Assembly: GCF_012910705.2 (NCBI RefSeq)
Contig: NZ_WTVG02000040.1
Location: 186,001 to 250,000, forward strand
Source of the DNA: Aromatoleum anaerobium
GTDB taxonomy: Bacteria; Pseudomonadota; Gammaproteobacteria; Burkholderiales; Rhodocyclaceae
Direction: 5' to 3'
Length of the DNA stretch: 64,000 bases
This document shows positions 33,774 to 44,751 of the stretch, piece by piece; position 1 is the first letter of the stretch; every line of letters starts with the position of its first letter. Both the position numbers and the translations under genes were made by a program. The notes beneath the pieces are model-generated. The model was given only the letters and a program-made list of their open reading frames with translations, was not told the origin of the DNA and did not search any database.

Positions 33774-36564
33774 TGGCAACCTCCGTAGGCAGCGTAAAGG
33801 AGAAGATGGTACCGCCATCCGGGTTCGAGTCGACCACTAGGCGGCCATCGTGGAACTCGATGATCGAACGGCAGATGTTCAGCCCCATCCCCATGCCCTC
33901 GGCCTTGGTCGTATAGAACGGCGTGAAGAGGCGTGCACGGTCGTCCTCGTCAATGCCGTGGCCGCGGTCGATGACCGACACCTCGACGGCGCTCGGCCCG
34001 AGCGCGCGCGCGCGCACGACCAGCACGCGTTCATCGCGCGGCAGCTCGGCCATCGAATCGATGCCGTTCTTGACCAGGTTCAGCACCACCTGCTCGATCA
34101 TGATGCGGTCGGCAAACACCGCCGGCAGTCCGGCCGCGACGTCCGCGACGATGCGCGAGCTCATCCGTTTGGCGTCGATCTCCGCGAACCCGATCGCGTC
34201 GTCGAGCACTTCGGAAATCTGCACCGCGCTGCGGCGCGGCTCGCTCTTCTTCACGAACTCGCGCACGCGGCGGATGATCTTGCCGGCCCGCTCGGCCTGG
34301 AAGCTCGCCTTCTGCATCGCCGCGAGCAGGTCTTCCCCGCGGACATTCCCCGACTGGATGCGGGTCACGCAGCCCATGCAATAGTTGGCGATCGCCGCCA
34401 GCGGCTGGTTGAGTTCATGCGCCAGCGTCGAAGCCATCTCGCCCATCGTGATCAGGCGCGACGTGCGCTGCAGGCGCTCGGCCTGCTGGCGCGAGACCTC
34501 GGCGGTCTGCTTGCGCTCGGTGATGTCGGTGGCGATCCCCATGCGCACGACGCGGCCGTCGACCCAGCGGGTCGCGCGCTCGCGCACGTGGTACCAGCGC
34601 CCCGACAGCGGATGCTGCAGTTCGCCGTCGAACAGCTCGCGCGGCACGTCGGCCGGCTTGAGGGCGCGTGGATCGAGCCGGTAGTCGCCGCGCTCGGGCT
34701 GCGGCACCGCGACGCCACGCACCGTCCGCCCGACGGCGTCGAAACCGTGGATGTTCTTGAATGCGCGGTTCGCGAACAGGATTTCGTCGGTGCCTGCGTC
34801 GGCGACGAACACCGCCGCTTCGAGCCCGTCGAGCACCGCCTCGAAGCGCTCGTGTGCGGCTTCGAGCGCCGCGCGGATGCGCTTCGGCTCGGTGATGTCG
34901 GTCACCGAGGCCATCCAGCCGGTCTGCGTGCCGCTGTTGTCGATCAGCGGCGACAGGTAGAAGCGCGCGTCGAGGCGTTCGCCGTTCTTGCGCCGGATGC
35001 GCATCTCGAAGCCCGCCCGCGGCGCCTGCCCGAGCAGCGTCAGGTCGAGGTTGTCGCTGCACAGCTGCAGGTCTTCGGGCGGCCAGTACGGAAACGGCCG
35101 CGACGCGCCGATGAGCTCGTCGGGCTCGAAACCGACCAGGCGGCAAAACGCGGGGTTCACATAGATGATGCGCCCGTTGAGATCGATCGCCCGCATCCCG
35201 GTGACGACCGACTCCTCCATCGCCTTGCGGAACGACGACTCGGCGCGCAGCGCATCTTCGCCCGCCTTGCGGCCGGTGATGTCGTGCGCGACGGCATAGA
35301 CGAGCTTCTCCTCGCGCACCGGGTTGATGCTCCACGCCAGCCACTTGAAGCTGCCGTCGATGCAGCGGCAACGGTTCTCCAGGCTCACCGGCTCGCCGCC
35401 CGCGAGCCGGCGCATCTGCTCGACGGTATCCGAGACGTCGTCGGGGTGCACCAGATCGAGCAGCGGGTGGCCGGGCAGGTCGTCCGGCGCGTAGCCCAGA
35501 ATCCGCTCGAACGCGGGGTTCGCGCGGCGGAACACGCCATCGAGGCCGACGATGCACAGCAGGTCGAGCGACAGGTTGAAGAGGCGGTCGCGCTCCTTCT
35601 CGACCTGTACGCGACGCTGCACGTGGGTGCGCAGCAGCCACAGGCTCCACAGCACGATCACCGACAGGCCGAGGATCATCGCCGTCGGCAAGGCCTGGGG
35701 CAGCTGGCTGCCGGTGCGGAACGCCGTGGCCCGCAGCGTGAGCCCGTTGCCCGGCGGATCGAGCGGGATCTGGTACGACACGCTCTCGTCGAGATCGCGC
35801 ACGCGCGAATTGACCGCGAGGCTCTCGCCCTTGTCGCTGATCAGCGCGAGGCGGTATTTCTCGGCGAACCAGCTCGGCACGAGGTGGCGGACCATGCGGT
35901 CGATCGAATACACGCCGACCACCGCGCCGAGGAATTCGCGCCCGCGCCGCGCCGGCACATAGACTTCGAGCACCACCTTGTCGCGCGGATTCGCATAGGG
36001 CGCGCCATAACTCGGCCGTGAAAGTTCGCGCGCGCGGTAGAACGCCTGCGTCTGCAGCCCGGACAGCCCGTCGCCGACGAGCCAGTCGGTAGTGTCGAAC
36101 GGCGCCGACCAGCGCACCGCCTCCTCCGGGCCGACCCACACGATGTTCACCAGCTCGCCGTTGTTCGCGATGTGCTGGTTCGCGCGCACCTGGAAGCCGT
36201 CGCTGTCGAGCGCGTCGGCAGCCAGGTCGCGCGCGAGCTGCCCGAGAAACTCCTCGGTGCCCTGCATGTGCAGGCGCATCGTCTGCTCTGCCCACTGGAC
36301 GTCGCGCGCCACCGCGTTGCGCTCGCTCTCGGCTTCGCGCGTCTGCAGCAGCCACACCAGCGCGAGCATCGTCAGCGCGAACACGCCGACGGCCACGTAC
36401 GGCGCGGTCCAGTACCAGCGGGCTCGCGTGAAACGGGACGAATCGATGTCGTTCATGAAAGCGAAGGCCAGGGCAGACGGCAGTTCCGGAATGAAGCGCA
36501 CGGCAGCGAAAGCGTCGCCCGATGGCTCGAGCGCATTCTTGCCGCGGCGCGTCATCGGCGACAT
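33748..36564 (-). CDS. Membrane sensor histidine kinase with periplasmic sensor and PAS domains
   Basis: A 938-residue protein; a shorter start at the ATG 36456 is possible. After a membrane segment near residue 60 comes a periplasmic region of about 220 residues that looks like a double-Cache sensor, then a second membrane segment (TAMILGLSVIVLWSLWLLRTH). Three PAS domains follow, with FRRANPAFERILGYAP, IIYVNPAFCRLVGFEP and ILFANRAFKNIHGFDA. The kinase core has LAHELNQPLAAIANYCMG with the phospho-His, NLVKNGIDSM, DRGHGIDED and GMGMGLNICRS. The core is of the DctS/FixL class. The ligand is unknown. Confidence 0.93.
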   Translation of the reverse strand: MSPMTRRGKNALEPSGDAFAAVRFIPELPSALAFAFMNDIDSSRFTRARWYWTAPYVAVGVFALTMLALVWLLQTREAESERNAVARDVQWAEQTMRLHMQGTEEFLGQLARDLAADALDSDGFQVRANQHIANNGELVNIVWVGPEEAVRWSAPFDTTDWLVGDGLSGLQTQAFYRARELSRPSYGAPYANPRDKVVLEVYVPARRGREFLGAVVGVYSIDRMVRHLVPSWFAEKYRLALISDKGESLAVNSRVRDLDESVSYQIPLDPPGNGLTLRATAFRTGSQLPQALPTAMILGLSVIVLWSLWLLRTHVQRRVQVEKERDRLFNLSLDLLCIVGLDGVFRRANPAFERILGYAPDDLPGHPLLDLVHPDDVSDTVEQMRRLAGGEPVSLENRCRCIDGSFKWLAWSINPVREEKLVYAVAHDITGRKAGEDALRAESSFRKAMEESVVTGMRAIDLNGRIIYVNPAFCRLVGFEPDELIGASRPFPYWPPEDLQLCSDNLDLTLLGQAPRAGFEMRIRRKNGERLDARFYLSPLIDNSGTQTGWMASVTDITEPKRIRAALEAAHERFEAVLDGLEAAVFVADAGTDEILFANRAFKNIHGFDAVGRTVRGVAVPQPERGDYRLDPRALKPADVPRELFDGELQHPLSGRWYHVRERATRWVDGRVVRMGIATDITERKQTAEVSRQQAERLQRTSRLITMGEMASTLAHELNQPLAAIANYCMGCVTRIQSGNVRGEDLLAAMQKASFQAERAGKIIRRVREFVKKSEPRRSAVQISEVLDDAIGFAEIDAKRMSSRIVADVAAGLPAVFADRIMIEQVVLNLVKNGIDSMAELPRDERVLVVRARALGPSAVEVSVIDRGHGIDEDDRARLFTPFYTTKAEGMGMGLNICRSIIEFHDGRLVVDSNPDGGTIFSFTLPTEVASERVVRRA

Positions 36565-36708
36565 CGGGTCTTTCCCCTACCGTCGGAGCTGACTCAGGAG
36601 GCCTGCACGCGAGATGGGGGCGGTCCCGCGCTGCGGGTTTTCGCCAATTCTTGCCCGGCCGCATGTTGCGTAAATTGCGTCTTCGACGACAACCACGGCG
36701 GACTTCGC

Positions 36709-37887
36709 GTGCCACGCCTGATCCTTGCCCTGTTGTGCCTGCTCGCGCTGTCGGTCCACGGCGCGCCGCCGCTGCGGATCGGCGTGTCCGGTCCCTTCAC
36801 GGGCGGCTCGAGCCCGATGGGCATCTCGACGCGCGAGGGGATCCGCATCGCCGCGGCTGAAATCAACGCCGGCGGCGGCGTCCTCGGCCGGCCGATCGAA
36901 CTCGTCGAACGCGACGACGAGGCGCGCAACGAGCGCGGCGCCCAGGTCGTCCAGGAACTCATCGAGAAGGAGCACGTCGTCGCCGGCCTCGGCGTCGTCA
37001 ACACCGGCGTCGCGCTCGCGAGCCAGCGCGCGTACCAGCACGCGCGCATTCCGGTGATCACGTCGGTGGCCACCGGCTCGGTCATCACGAAGCAGTTCGT
37101 GCCGCCGCAATATCCGGACAACTTCGTCTTCCGCATCTCGGCGAATGACACCCTGCAGGCGGCGATGATCGTCATGGAGGCGATCGACCGGCGCGGCCTG
37201 AAGCGGGTGTCGATCTTCCACGACGCGACCAATTACGGCCAGCTCGGCCGCGAGGACCTCGAGCGGGCGCTCGCCGCACACGGCGTCCATCCGGTCACGG
37301 TCGAACGCTTCCAGATCCGCGAATCCGACATGACGACGCAGCTGCGCCGCGCACGCGAGGCCGGCGCCGAAGCGATCCTCACGTACGGCATCGGCCCCGA
37401 ACTCGCGCAGATCGCCAACGGCATGGCGCGGATGAACTGGCGCGTGCCGCTGATCGGCAGCTGGACGCTGGCGATGTCGAATTTCATCGACAACGCCGGG
37501 CCGAACGCCGAGGGCGCGCGGATGCCGCAGACCTTCATCGCCGAGCCGACGACGCCGCGGCGCCGCGCGTTCCTCGGCGCCTGGAAAAAATCCAGCGGCA
37601 GCGAGCGCATCCCGGTGCCGCCAGCCGCCGCGCAAGGGTATGATTCCCTCCTATTGCTCGCCGCCGCAATCCGGCAGGCAGGCAGCACGGAAGGCGACCG
37701 GATACGCGAGGCGCTAGAAGAACTGCGCGAGAAGGTCGAGGGAGTCATCATGACTTATCACCAGCCCTTCTCGAAGGACAACCACGAGACCATCACCAGC
37801 GTTCATGACATATTCATGGGCGAGGTGCGAAACGGCAAAGTGGTGTTCGCCTACGACGAGGATCGGCGCAGAGCGTCAGGCAAATGA
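36709..37887 (+). CDS. Branched-chain amino acid-type ABC transporter substrate-binding protein, solitary
   Basis: The likely start is a GTG at 36709, followed by a short signal peptide (VPRLILALLCLLALSVHGA), giving 392 residues. The mature part has the Leu/Ile/Val-binding fold (Peripl_BP_6): RIGVSGPFTGGSSPMGIS, GREIRIAAAEINAGGGVLG-like GIRIAAAEINAGGGVLGRP, and RISANDTLQAAMIVMEAI. No permease or ATPase gene is nearby. It diverges from the kinase gene across a gap of 144 bases. A role as the ligand-binding partner of the kinase, rather than in transport, is a reasonable inference. Substrates in this family include amino acids, short amides and aromatic acids. Confidence 0.88.
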   Translation: MPRLILALLCLLALSVHGAPPLRIGVSGPFTGGSSPMGISTREGIRIAAAEINAGGGVLGRPIELVERDDEARNERGAQVVQELIEKEHVVAGLGVVNTGVALASQRAYQHARIPVITSVATGSVITKQFVPPQYPDNFVFRISANDTLQAAMIVMEAIDRRGLKRVSIFHDATNYGQLGREDLERALAAHGVHPVTVERFQIRESDMTTQLRRAREAGAEAILTYGIGPELAQIANGMARMNWRVPLIGSWTLAMSNFIDNAGPNAEGARMPQTFIAEPTTPRRRAFLGAWKKSSGSERIPVPPAAAQGYDSLLLLAAAIRQAGSTEGDRIREALEELREKVEGVIMTYHQPFSKDNHETITSVHDIFMGEVRNGKVVFAYDEDRRRASGK

Positions 37888-37915
37888 GCCGGGCGCCTCC
37901 TCTCCCGTTTTACCC

Positions 37916-37962
37916 ATCGGCCGGGGACCTCTCCCTCCCTCCCTCTCCCCGGCCGATTTTTT
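37916..37962 (+). terminator. Strong factor-independent terminator after the binding-protein gene
   Basis: ATCGGCCGGGGA at 37916-37927 pairs perfectly with TCCCCGGCCGAT at 37946-37957, forming a 12-bp stem with an 18-base pyrimidine loop. Six T follow at 37957-37962. It separates the binding-protein gene from the pyruvate dehydrogenase operon. Confidence 0.88.
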
Positions 37963-38173
37963 CCGCTGCTCCGCACCCTCCGCCGTCCCGCACTTTTGCG
38001 CGACTCCGCGCCGCAGCGCCCCCTTCCGCCGGCCCCTTCGCTTGGCAGCTTCGCCCCGCGCTGCCGCGAAACACGTTCGACCTGTCCATCCGCTTCCCGC
38101 GACGAATTGCCTGCAATCCTGTTTGCAAGATCCCCGCCGCGAACCACTCGCCATGAAATTTGCTGCGCCTTTA
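37963..38173. other. Gene-free DNA upstream of aceE
   Basis: This stretch of about 210 bases between the terminator and the aceE promoter has a GC-rich, repetitive composition and no convincing gene or RNA. I found no clear operator. Regulatory sites for the pyruvate dehydrogenase operon would be expected here. Confidence 0.4.
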
Positions 38174-38202
38174 TTGCACATCACGAAAACACATTTTATC
38201 AT
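38174..38202 (+). promoter_or_regulatory. Predicted sigma70 promoter of the aceE-aceF-lpdA operon
   Basis: TTGCAC at 38174-38179 and TATCAT at 38197-38202 are separated by 17 bases. Transcription would start near 38209, giving a leader of about 97 bases before the aceE ATG. The AT-rich setting in otherwise GC-rich DNA supports the call. Confidence 0.65.
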
Positions 38203-38305
38203 GTGAAACTTGCCGATCAGACGCAGGGGTCGGCGATCCACGCTTCCGCCCCGACCGCTCCACAAGAGCGAAAACCGCAAACCTCAATCGATGAGGAGAC
38301 AGAGA

Positions 38306-40981
<2,676 letters not shown>

Positions 40982-41002
40982 GCGCCCCAGGGAGACAACA
41001 AC

Positions 41003-41428
41003 ATGAGCGAACTCATTGAAGTGAAAGTCCCGGACATCGGCGATTACGCCGACGTGCCGGTGATCGAGCTGTTCGTCAAGCCCGGCGACACGATCAAGGT
41101 CGAGGACCCGATCGCGACGCTCGAGTCGGACAAGGCGACGATGGACGTGCCCTCGACCGCCGCCGGCGTCGTGCGCGATGTGCTGGTGCAGGTCGGCGAC
41201 CGCGTTGCCGAAGGCAAGGTGCTGATCAAGGTCGAGGCAACCGGCGCCGGCACCGCTGCGGCAGCGGAAGCCGCCGGCAGCGCTGCGGCGCAGGCGACGC
41301 CTGCGAGTTCCGGCGCCGCGCGCTGGAACAGTCGTGCGTCTGCCTGCCTGGCGCCGCGCCGCCCCTGCCCCTGCCTCGCCTCGCCCTGTTCTCGCACCCG
41401 CCGCGACCTGGCCGCCCCACCGAAGTGA
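41003..41428 (+). CDS. aceF: Pyruvate dehydrogenase E2, N-terminal lipoyl domain (gene split by frameshift)
   Basis: It has 141 residues. The first 80 are a complete lipoyl domain (VKVPDIGDYADVPVIELFVK, lipoyl-Lys in ESDKATM). After an Ala-rich linker begins (AAAQATPASSGAA), the sequence turns into Trp, Cys and Arg-rich residues that do not fit. The Ala-Pro linker continues in another frame (AAPAPASPRPVLAPAA), and the second lipoyl domain is in a third frame. So at least two small indels lie between about 41325 and 41420. The stop codon overlaps the next start as GTGA. The gene is either truly split into a free lipoyl protein plus a shorter E2, or the sequence has errors here. Confidence 0.85.
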   Translation: MSELIEVKVPDIGDYADVPVIELFVKPGDTIKVEDPIATLESDKATMDVPSTAAGVVRDVLVQVGDRVAEGKVLIKVEATGAGTAAAAEAAGSAAAQATPASSGAARWNSRASACLAPRRPCPCLASPCSRTRRDLAAPPK

Positions 41429-42756
41429 GAGTCCCGGACATCGGCGATTTCTCGGACGTCCCGGTGATCGAACTGTTCGTCAAGATCGGCGACACGATCA
41501 AGGTCGAGGACTCGATCGCGACGCTCGAATCGGACAAGGCGACGATGGACGTGCCGTCATCGGCCGCCGGCGTCGTCAGGGAAGTGAAGGTAAAGGTCGG
41601 CGACCGGGTTTCCGAAGGCGCGGTGCTGATCGTCGTCGACAGCGCGGCTGGTGTGGCTGCCGCTCCGGCCGCCGCACCCGCTCCCGCTGCAACGCCCGCC
41701 GCCGCCCGCATCGCAGCCGCCGACGCGACGCCCGCCGATGCACCCGAGGCGTTCGAGCAGTCGAAGCTGTCCGCTCCTGCGTTGGCGCAGGCGGCTGCCG
41801 GCGCCCCGTCCGCGGTGGCCCTTGGCGGCAGGGTGCATGCGAGCCCGTCCGTGCGTGCCTACGCCCGCGAACTCGGCGTCGATCTCGCGCAGGTCCGCGC
41901 GACCGGACCGAAAGGCCGCATCGTCCGCGAGGATGTCACCACGTTCGTCAAGGGCGCGATGCAAAGCGGCATCATACCGGGCAAGGCAGCGGCGGCCGGT
42001 GCCGGCGTAAGTCTCGGCGGCGGGCTCGATCTGCTGCCGTGGCCGAAGGTCGATTTCTCGAAGTTCGGCGAGATCGAATCGAAGCCGCTGTCGCGCATCA
42101 AGAAGATCTCCGGCCAGAACCTCGCCCGCAACTGGGTGATGATCCCGGCGGTGACCTACCACGAGGACGCCGACATCACGGATCTCGAGGCCTTCCGCGT
42201 CGCGATCAACAAGGAGAACGAGAAGTCGGGCAAGAAGCTGACGATGCTCGCGTTCATCATCAAGGCATCGGTGCGCGCGCTGCAGCAGTTCCCCGAGTTC
42301 AACACTTCGCTCGACGGCGACAATCTCATCTACAAGAAGTACTTCAACATCGCCTTCGCGGCCGACACGCCGAACGGGCTCGTCGTGCCGGTCATCAAGA
42401 ACGCCGACAAGAAGAGCGTATTCGAGATCGCCGCGGAGTCGGGCGAGCTCGCGAAGAAAGCGCGCGACGGCAAGCTGGGCCCCGCCGACATGTCCGGCGC
42501 ATGCTTCACGATTTCGAGCCTCGGCGGCATCGGCGGCACGTACTTCGCGCCGATCGTCAATGCGCCGGAAGTCGCGATCCTCGGCGTCAACAAGTCGGTG
42601 ATGAAGCCGGTGTGGGACGGCAAGCAGTTCGTGCCGCGCCTCACCTTGCCGATGTCGCTGACTGCCGACCATCGGGTCATCGACGGGGCGCTCGCGACGC
42701 GCTTCAACGTCTATCTCGCCCAACTCTTGTCCGACTTCCGTCGGGTCATGCTGTAA
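41425..42756 (+). CDS. aceF: Pyruvate dehydrogenase E2, second lipoyl, peripheral-binding and catalytic domains
   Basis: It has 443 residues from a GTG at 41425, which has no ribosome site and would rely on coupling to the preceding frame. A lipoyl domain (VRVPDIGDFSDV, ESDKATM) is followed by an Ala-Pro linker, the E1/E3-binding domain (SPSVRAYARELGVDLAQVRATGPKGRI) and the acetyltransferase domain. The active-site motif near the end is SLTADHRVIDGALATRF with the catalytic His and Asp. An E2 of this class normally has two or three lipoyl domains in one chain, which agrees with the split reading of the upstream frame. Confidence 0.93.
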   Translation: MRVPDIGDFSDVPVIELFVKIGDTIKVEDSIATLESDKATMDVPSSAAGVVREVKVKVGDRVSEGAVLIVVDSAAGVAAAPAAAPAPAATPAAARIAAADATPADAPEAFEQSKLSAPALAQAAAGAPSAVALGGRVHASPSVRAYARELGVDLAQVRATGPKGRIVREDVTTFVKGAMQSGIIPGKAAAAGAGVSLGGGLDLLPWPKVDFSKFGEIESKPLSRIKKISGQNLARNWVMIPAVTYHEDADITDLEAFRVAINKENEKSGKKLTMLAFIIKASVRALQQFPEFNTSLDGDNLIYKKYFNIAFAADTPNGLVVPVIKNADKKSVFEIAAESGELAKKARDGKLGPADMSGACFTISSLGGIGGTYFAPIVNAPEVAILGVNKSVMKPVWDGKQFVPRLTLPMSLTADHRVIDGALATRFNVYLAQLLSDFRRVML

Positions 42757-42768
42757 GGAGGCCGCGAC

Positions 42769-44634
42769 ATGAGCCAGATTGTTGAAGTGAAAGTCCCGGA
42801 CATCGGCGATTTCTCCGACGTCCCGGTCATCGAGCTGTTCGTCAAGCCCGGTGATGCGATCAAGGTCGACGAGTCGATCTGCACGCTCGAATCGGACAAG
42901 GCGACGATGGACGTGCCGTCGTCGGCCGAGGGCGTCATCCGTGAAGTGCTCGTCAAGGTCGGCGACCGCGTCGGCGAAGGCGCGGTGCTGCTGAAGGTCG
43001 AGGCCGAAGGCGCCGGCGCGGCGCCGGCCGGGGCGGGCGAAGCGAAGGCGGCGCCGGTTTCGTCCAGCGCGGCAGCGACGCCTACCGCACCCGCGGCTCC
43101 TGCCGCGCCGCCTGCGCCCGCCCCCACGGCCGCCAAACACGCCGGCGGCGCCGACCTCGAGTGCGACATGCTCGTGCTCGGCGCCGGCCCCGGCGGCTAC
43201 TCGGCCGCGTTCCGCGCCGCCGATCTGGGCCTGAAGACCGTCATCGTCGAACGTTATGCGACGCTCGGCGGCGTGTGCCTCAATGTCGGCTGCATCCCGT
43301 CGAAGGCGCTGCTGCACGTCGCGCAAGTGATCGACGAAGCCGGGCACATGGCGGCGGCCGGCATCACGTTCGCGAAGCCCGCCGTCGACCTCGACGCGCT
43401 GCGCGCGCACAAGGACAAGGTCGTCGGCAAGCTCACCGCCGGCCTCGCCGGCATGGCCAAAGGCCGCAAGGTCGAGGTCGTGCGCGGCCTCGGCACGTTC
43501 CTCGACGCGAACCACGTCGAAGTCGAGCTGACCTCCGGCAGCGGTCAGGACAAGACCGGCGAGAAGAAGGTCGTGCGCTTCGGCCAGTGCATCATCGCCG
43601 CCGGCTCGGCCGCGGTGCATCTGCCGTTCATCCCGAAGGATCCGCGCGTCGTCGATTCGACCGGCGCGCTCGAACTGCGCACATCCGGCGGCAAGGCGCC
43701 CGCGAAGATGCTCGTCATCGGCGGCGGCATCATCGGCCTCGAGATGGCGACCGTCTATTCGACGCTCGGCACGCGCGTCGATGTCGTCGAGATGCTCGAT
43801 GCGCTGATGCAGGGCCCGGACCGCGACGCTGTCAAGGTGTGGGAGAAGCAGAACGCGCAGCGCTTCGACAACATCATGCTGAAGACGAAGACCGTCGCCG
43901 TCGAGGCGAAGGACGACGGGCTGTGGGTCACATTCGAAGGTGCCGAGGGTAGCAAAAGCGCCCCGCAAGGCCCGCAGCGCTACGACATGATCCTGCAGGC
44001 GGCCGGGCGCAGCCCGAACGGCGGCAAGATCGGCGCGGAGAATGCCGGCGTCGTCGTCACGGATCGCGGCTTCATCCCGGTCGATGCGCAGATGCGCACG
44101 AACGTGCCGCACATCTTCGCGATCGGCGACGTCAATGGCAACCCGATGCTTGCGCACAAGGCGGTGCACGAGGGGCACGTCGCAGCCGAAGTCGCGGCCG
44201 GCGAGACACAAGGCAAGTCGGAGCTTGCCCGCTCGGCGTTCGACGCGACCGTGATCCCGAGCGTCGCCTACACGCACCCGGAAGTCGCGTGGGTCGGCTT
44301 CACCGAAGAGCAGGCAAAGCGAGAAGGCCGCAAGATCGAGACCGCGAAGTTCCCGTGGGCCGCTTCGGGGCGCGCGATCGCGAACGGCGCCGACTACGGC
44401 TTCACCAAGCTGATTTTCGACGCCGAAACGCATCGCGTCATCGGCGGCGCGATCGTCGGCCCGTCGGCCGGCGACATGATCGGCGAAGTGTGCCTCGCGA
44501 TCGAGATGGGCGCGGATGCCGTCGATATCGGCAAGACGATCCACCCGCACCCGACCTTGGGCGAGACCATCGGCCTGGCGGCCGAAGTGGCGCACGGCAG
44601 CTGCACCGACATCCCGTCGATGCGCAAGAAATAG
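42769..44634 (+). CDS. lpdA: Dihydrolipoamide dehydrogenase (E3) with N-terminal lipoyl domain
   Basis: A 621-residue fusion. Residues 1-80 are a lipoyl domain very close to those of E2 (VEVKVPDIGDFSDVPVIELF), and an Ala-Pro linker follows to about 125. The flavoprotein part has the FAD loop LGAGPGGYSAAF, the redox pair in GGVCLNVGCIPSKALLH, the NAD loop GGGIIGLEMATV and the C-terminal catalytic KTIHPHPTLGET. It reoxidises dihydrolipoyl-E2 with NAD. Lipoylated E3 is characteristic of beta-proteobacterial and neisserial complexes. It ends the operon, and a terminator follows. Confidence 0.96.
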   Translation: MSQIVEVKVPDIGDFSDVPVIELFVKPGDAIKVDESICTLESDKATMDVPSSAEGVIREVLVKVGDRVGEGAVLLKVEAEGAGAAPAGAGEAKAAPVSSSAAATPTAPAAPAAPPAPAPTAAKHAGGADLECDMLVLGAGPGGYSAAFRAADLGLKTVIVERYATLGGVCLNVGCIPSKALLHVAQVIDEAGHMAAAGITFAKPAVDLDALRAHKDKVVGKLTAGLAGMAKGRKVEVVRGLGTFLDANHVEVELTSGSGQDKTGEKKVVRFGQCIIAAGSAAVHLPFIPKDPRVVDSTGALELRTSGGKAPAKMLVIGGGIIGLEMATVYSTLGTRVDVVEMLDALMQGPDRDAVKVWEKQNAQRFDNIMLKTKTVAVEAKDDGLWVTFEGAEGSKSAPQGPQRYDMILQAAGRSPNGGKIGAENAGVVVTDRGFIPVDAQMRTNVPHIFAIGDVNGNPMLAHKAVHEGHVAAEVAAGETQGKSELARSAFDATVIPSVAYTHPEVAWVGFTEEQAKREGRKIETAKFPWAASGRAIANGADYGFTKLIFDAETHRVIGGAIVGPSAGDMIGEVCLAIEMGADAVDIGKTIHPHPTLGETIGLAAEVAHGSCTDIPSMRKK

Positions 44635-44658
44635 GCTTGACCGCTTCACACGGCTAGC

Positions 44659-44682
44659 ACGGGGGCGCTGCGGCGCCCCTGT
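44659..44682 (+). terminator. Terminator after lpdA
   Basis: ACGGGGGCGC and GCGCCCCTGT form a 10-bp stem with one G-T pair and a four-base loop (TGCG), followed by TTTC. It lies 25 bases after the lpdA stop codon. The T run is short, so efficiency is uncertain. Confidence 0.65.
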
Positions 44683-44751
44683 TTCATCCGGGCCTTGGCC
44701 GTCCAGGAAAACCCGGGTCAGAGCTCGACTGCGGGACCTGTTTCCCCGCTT

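Noticed and set aside
33773-33818. Longer start for the FixJ-type regulator at 33818
   Set aside because: The extra residues overlap the kinase end and do not resemble a receiver domain N-terminus. The GTG at 33773 or 33755 gives the normal length.
37963-38173. Riboswitch or leader peptide before aceE
   Set aside because: No conserved riboswitch core or short frame with a good ribosome site was seen; the leader is short and GC-rich.
41557-44649. Very long open frame on the minus strand opposite aceF and lpdA
   Set aside because: It is an antisense shadow of GC-rich coding DNA. The plus-strand genes are clear PDH components with correct motifs, and the antisense protein has no family pattern.
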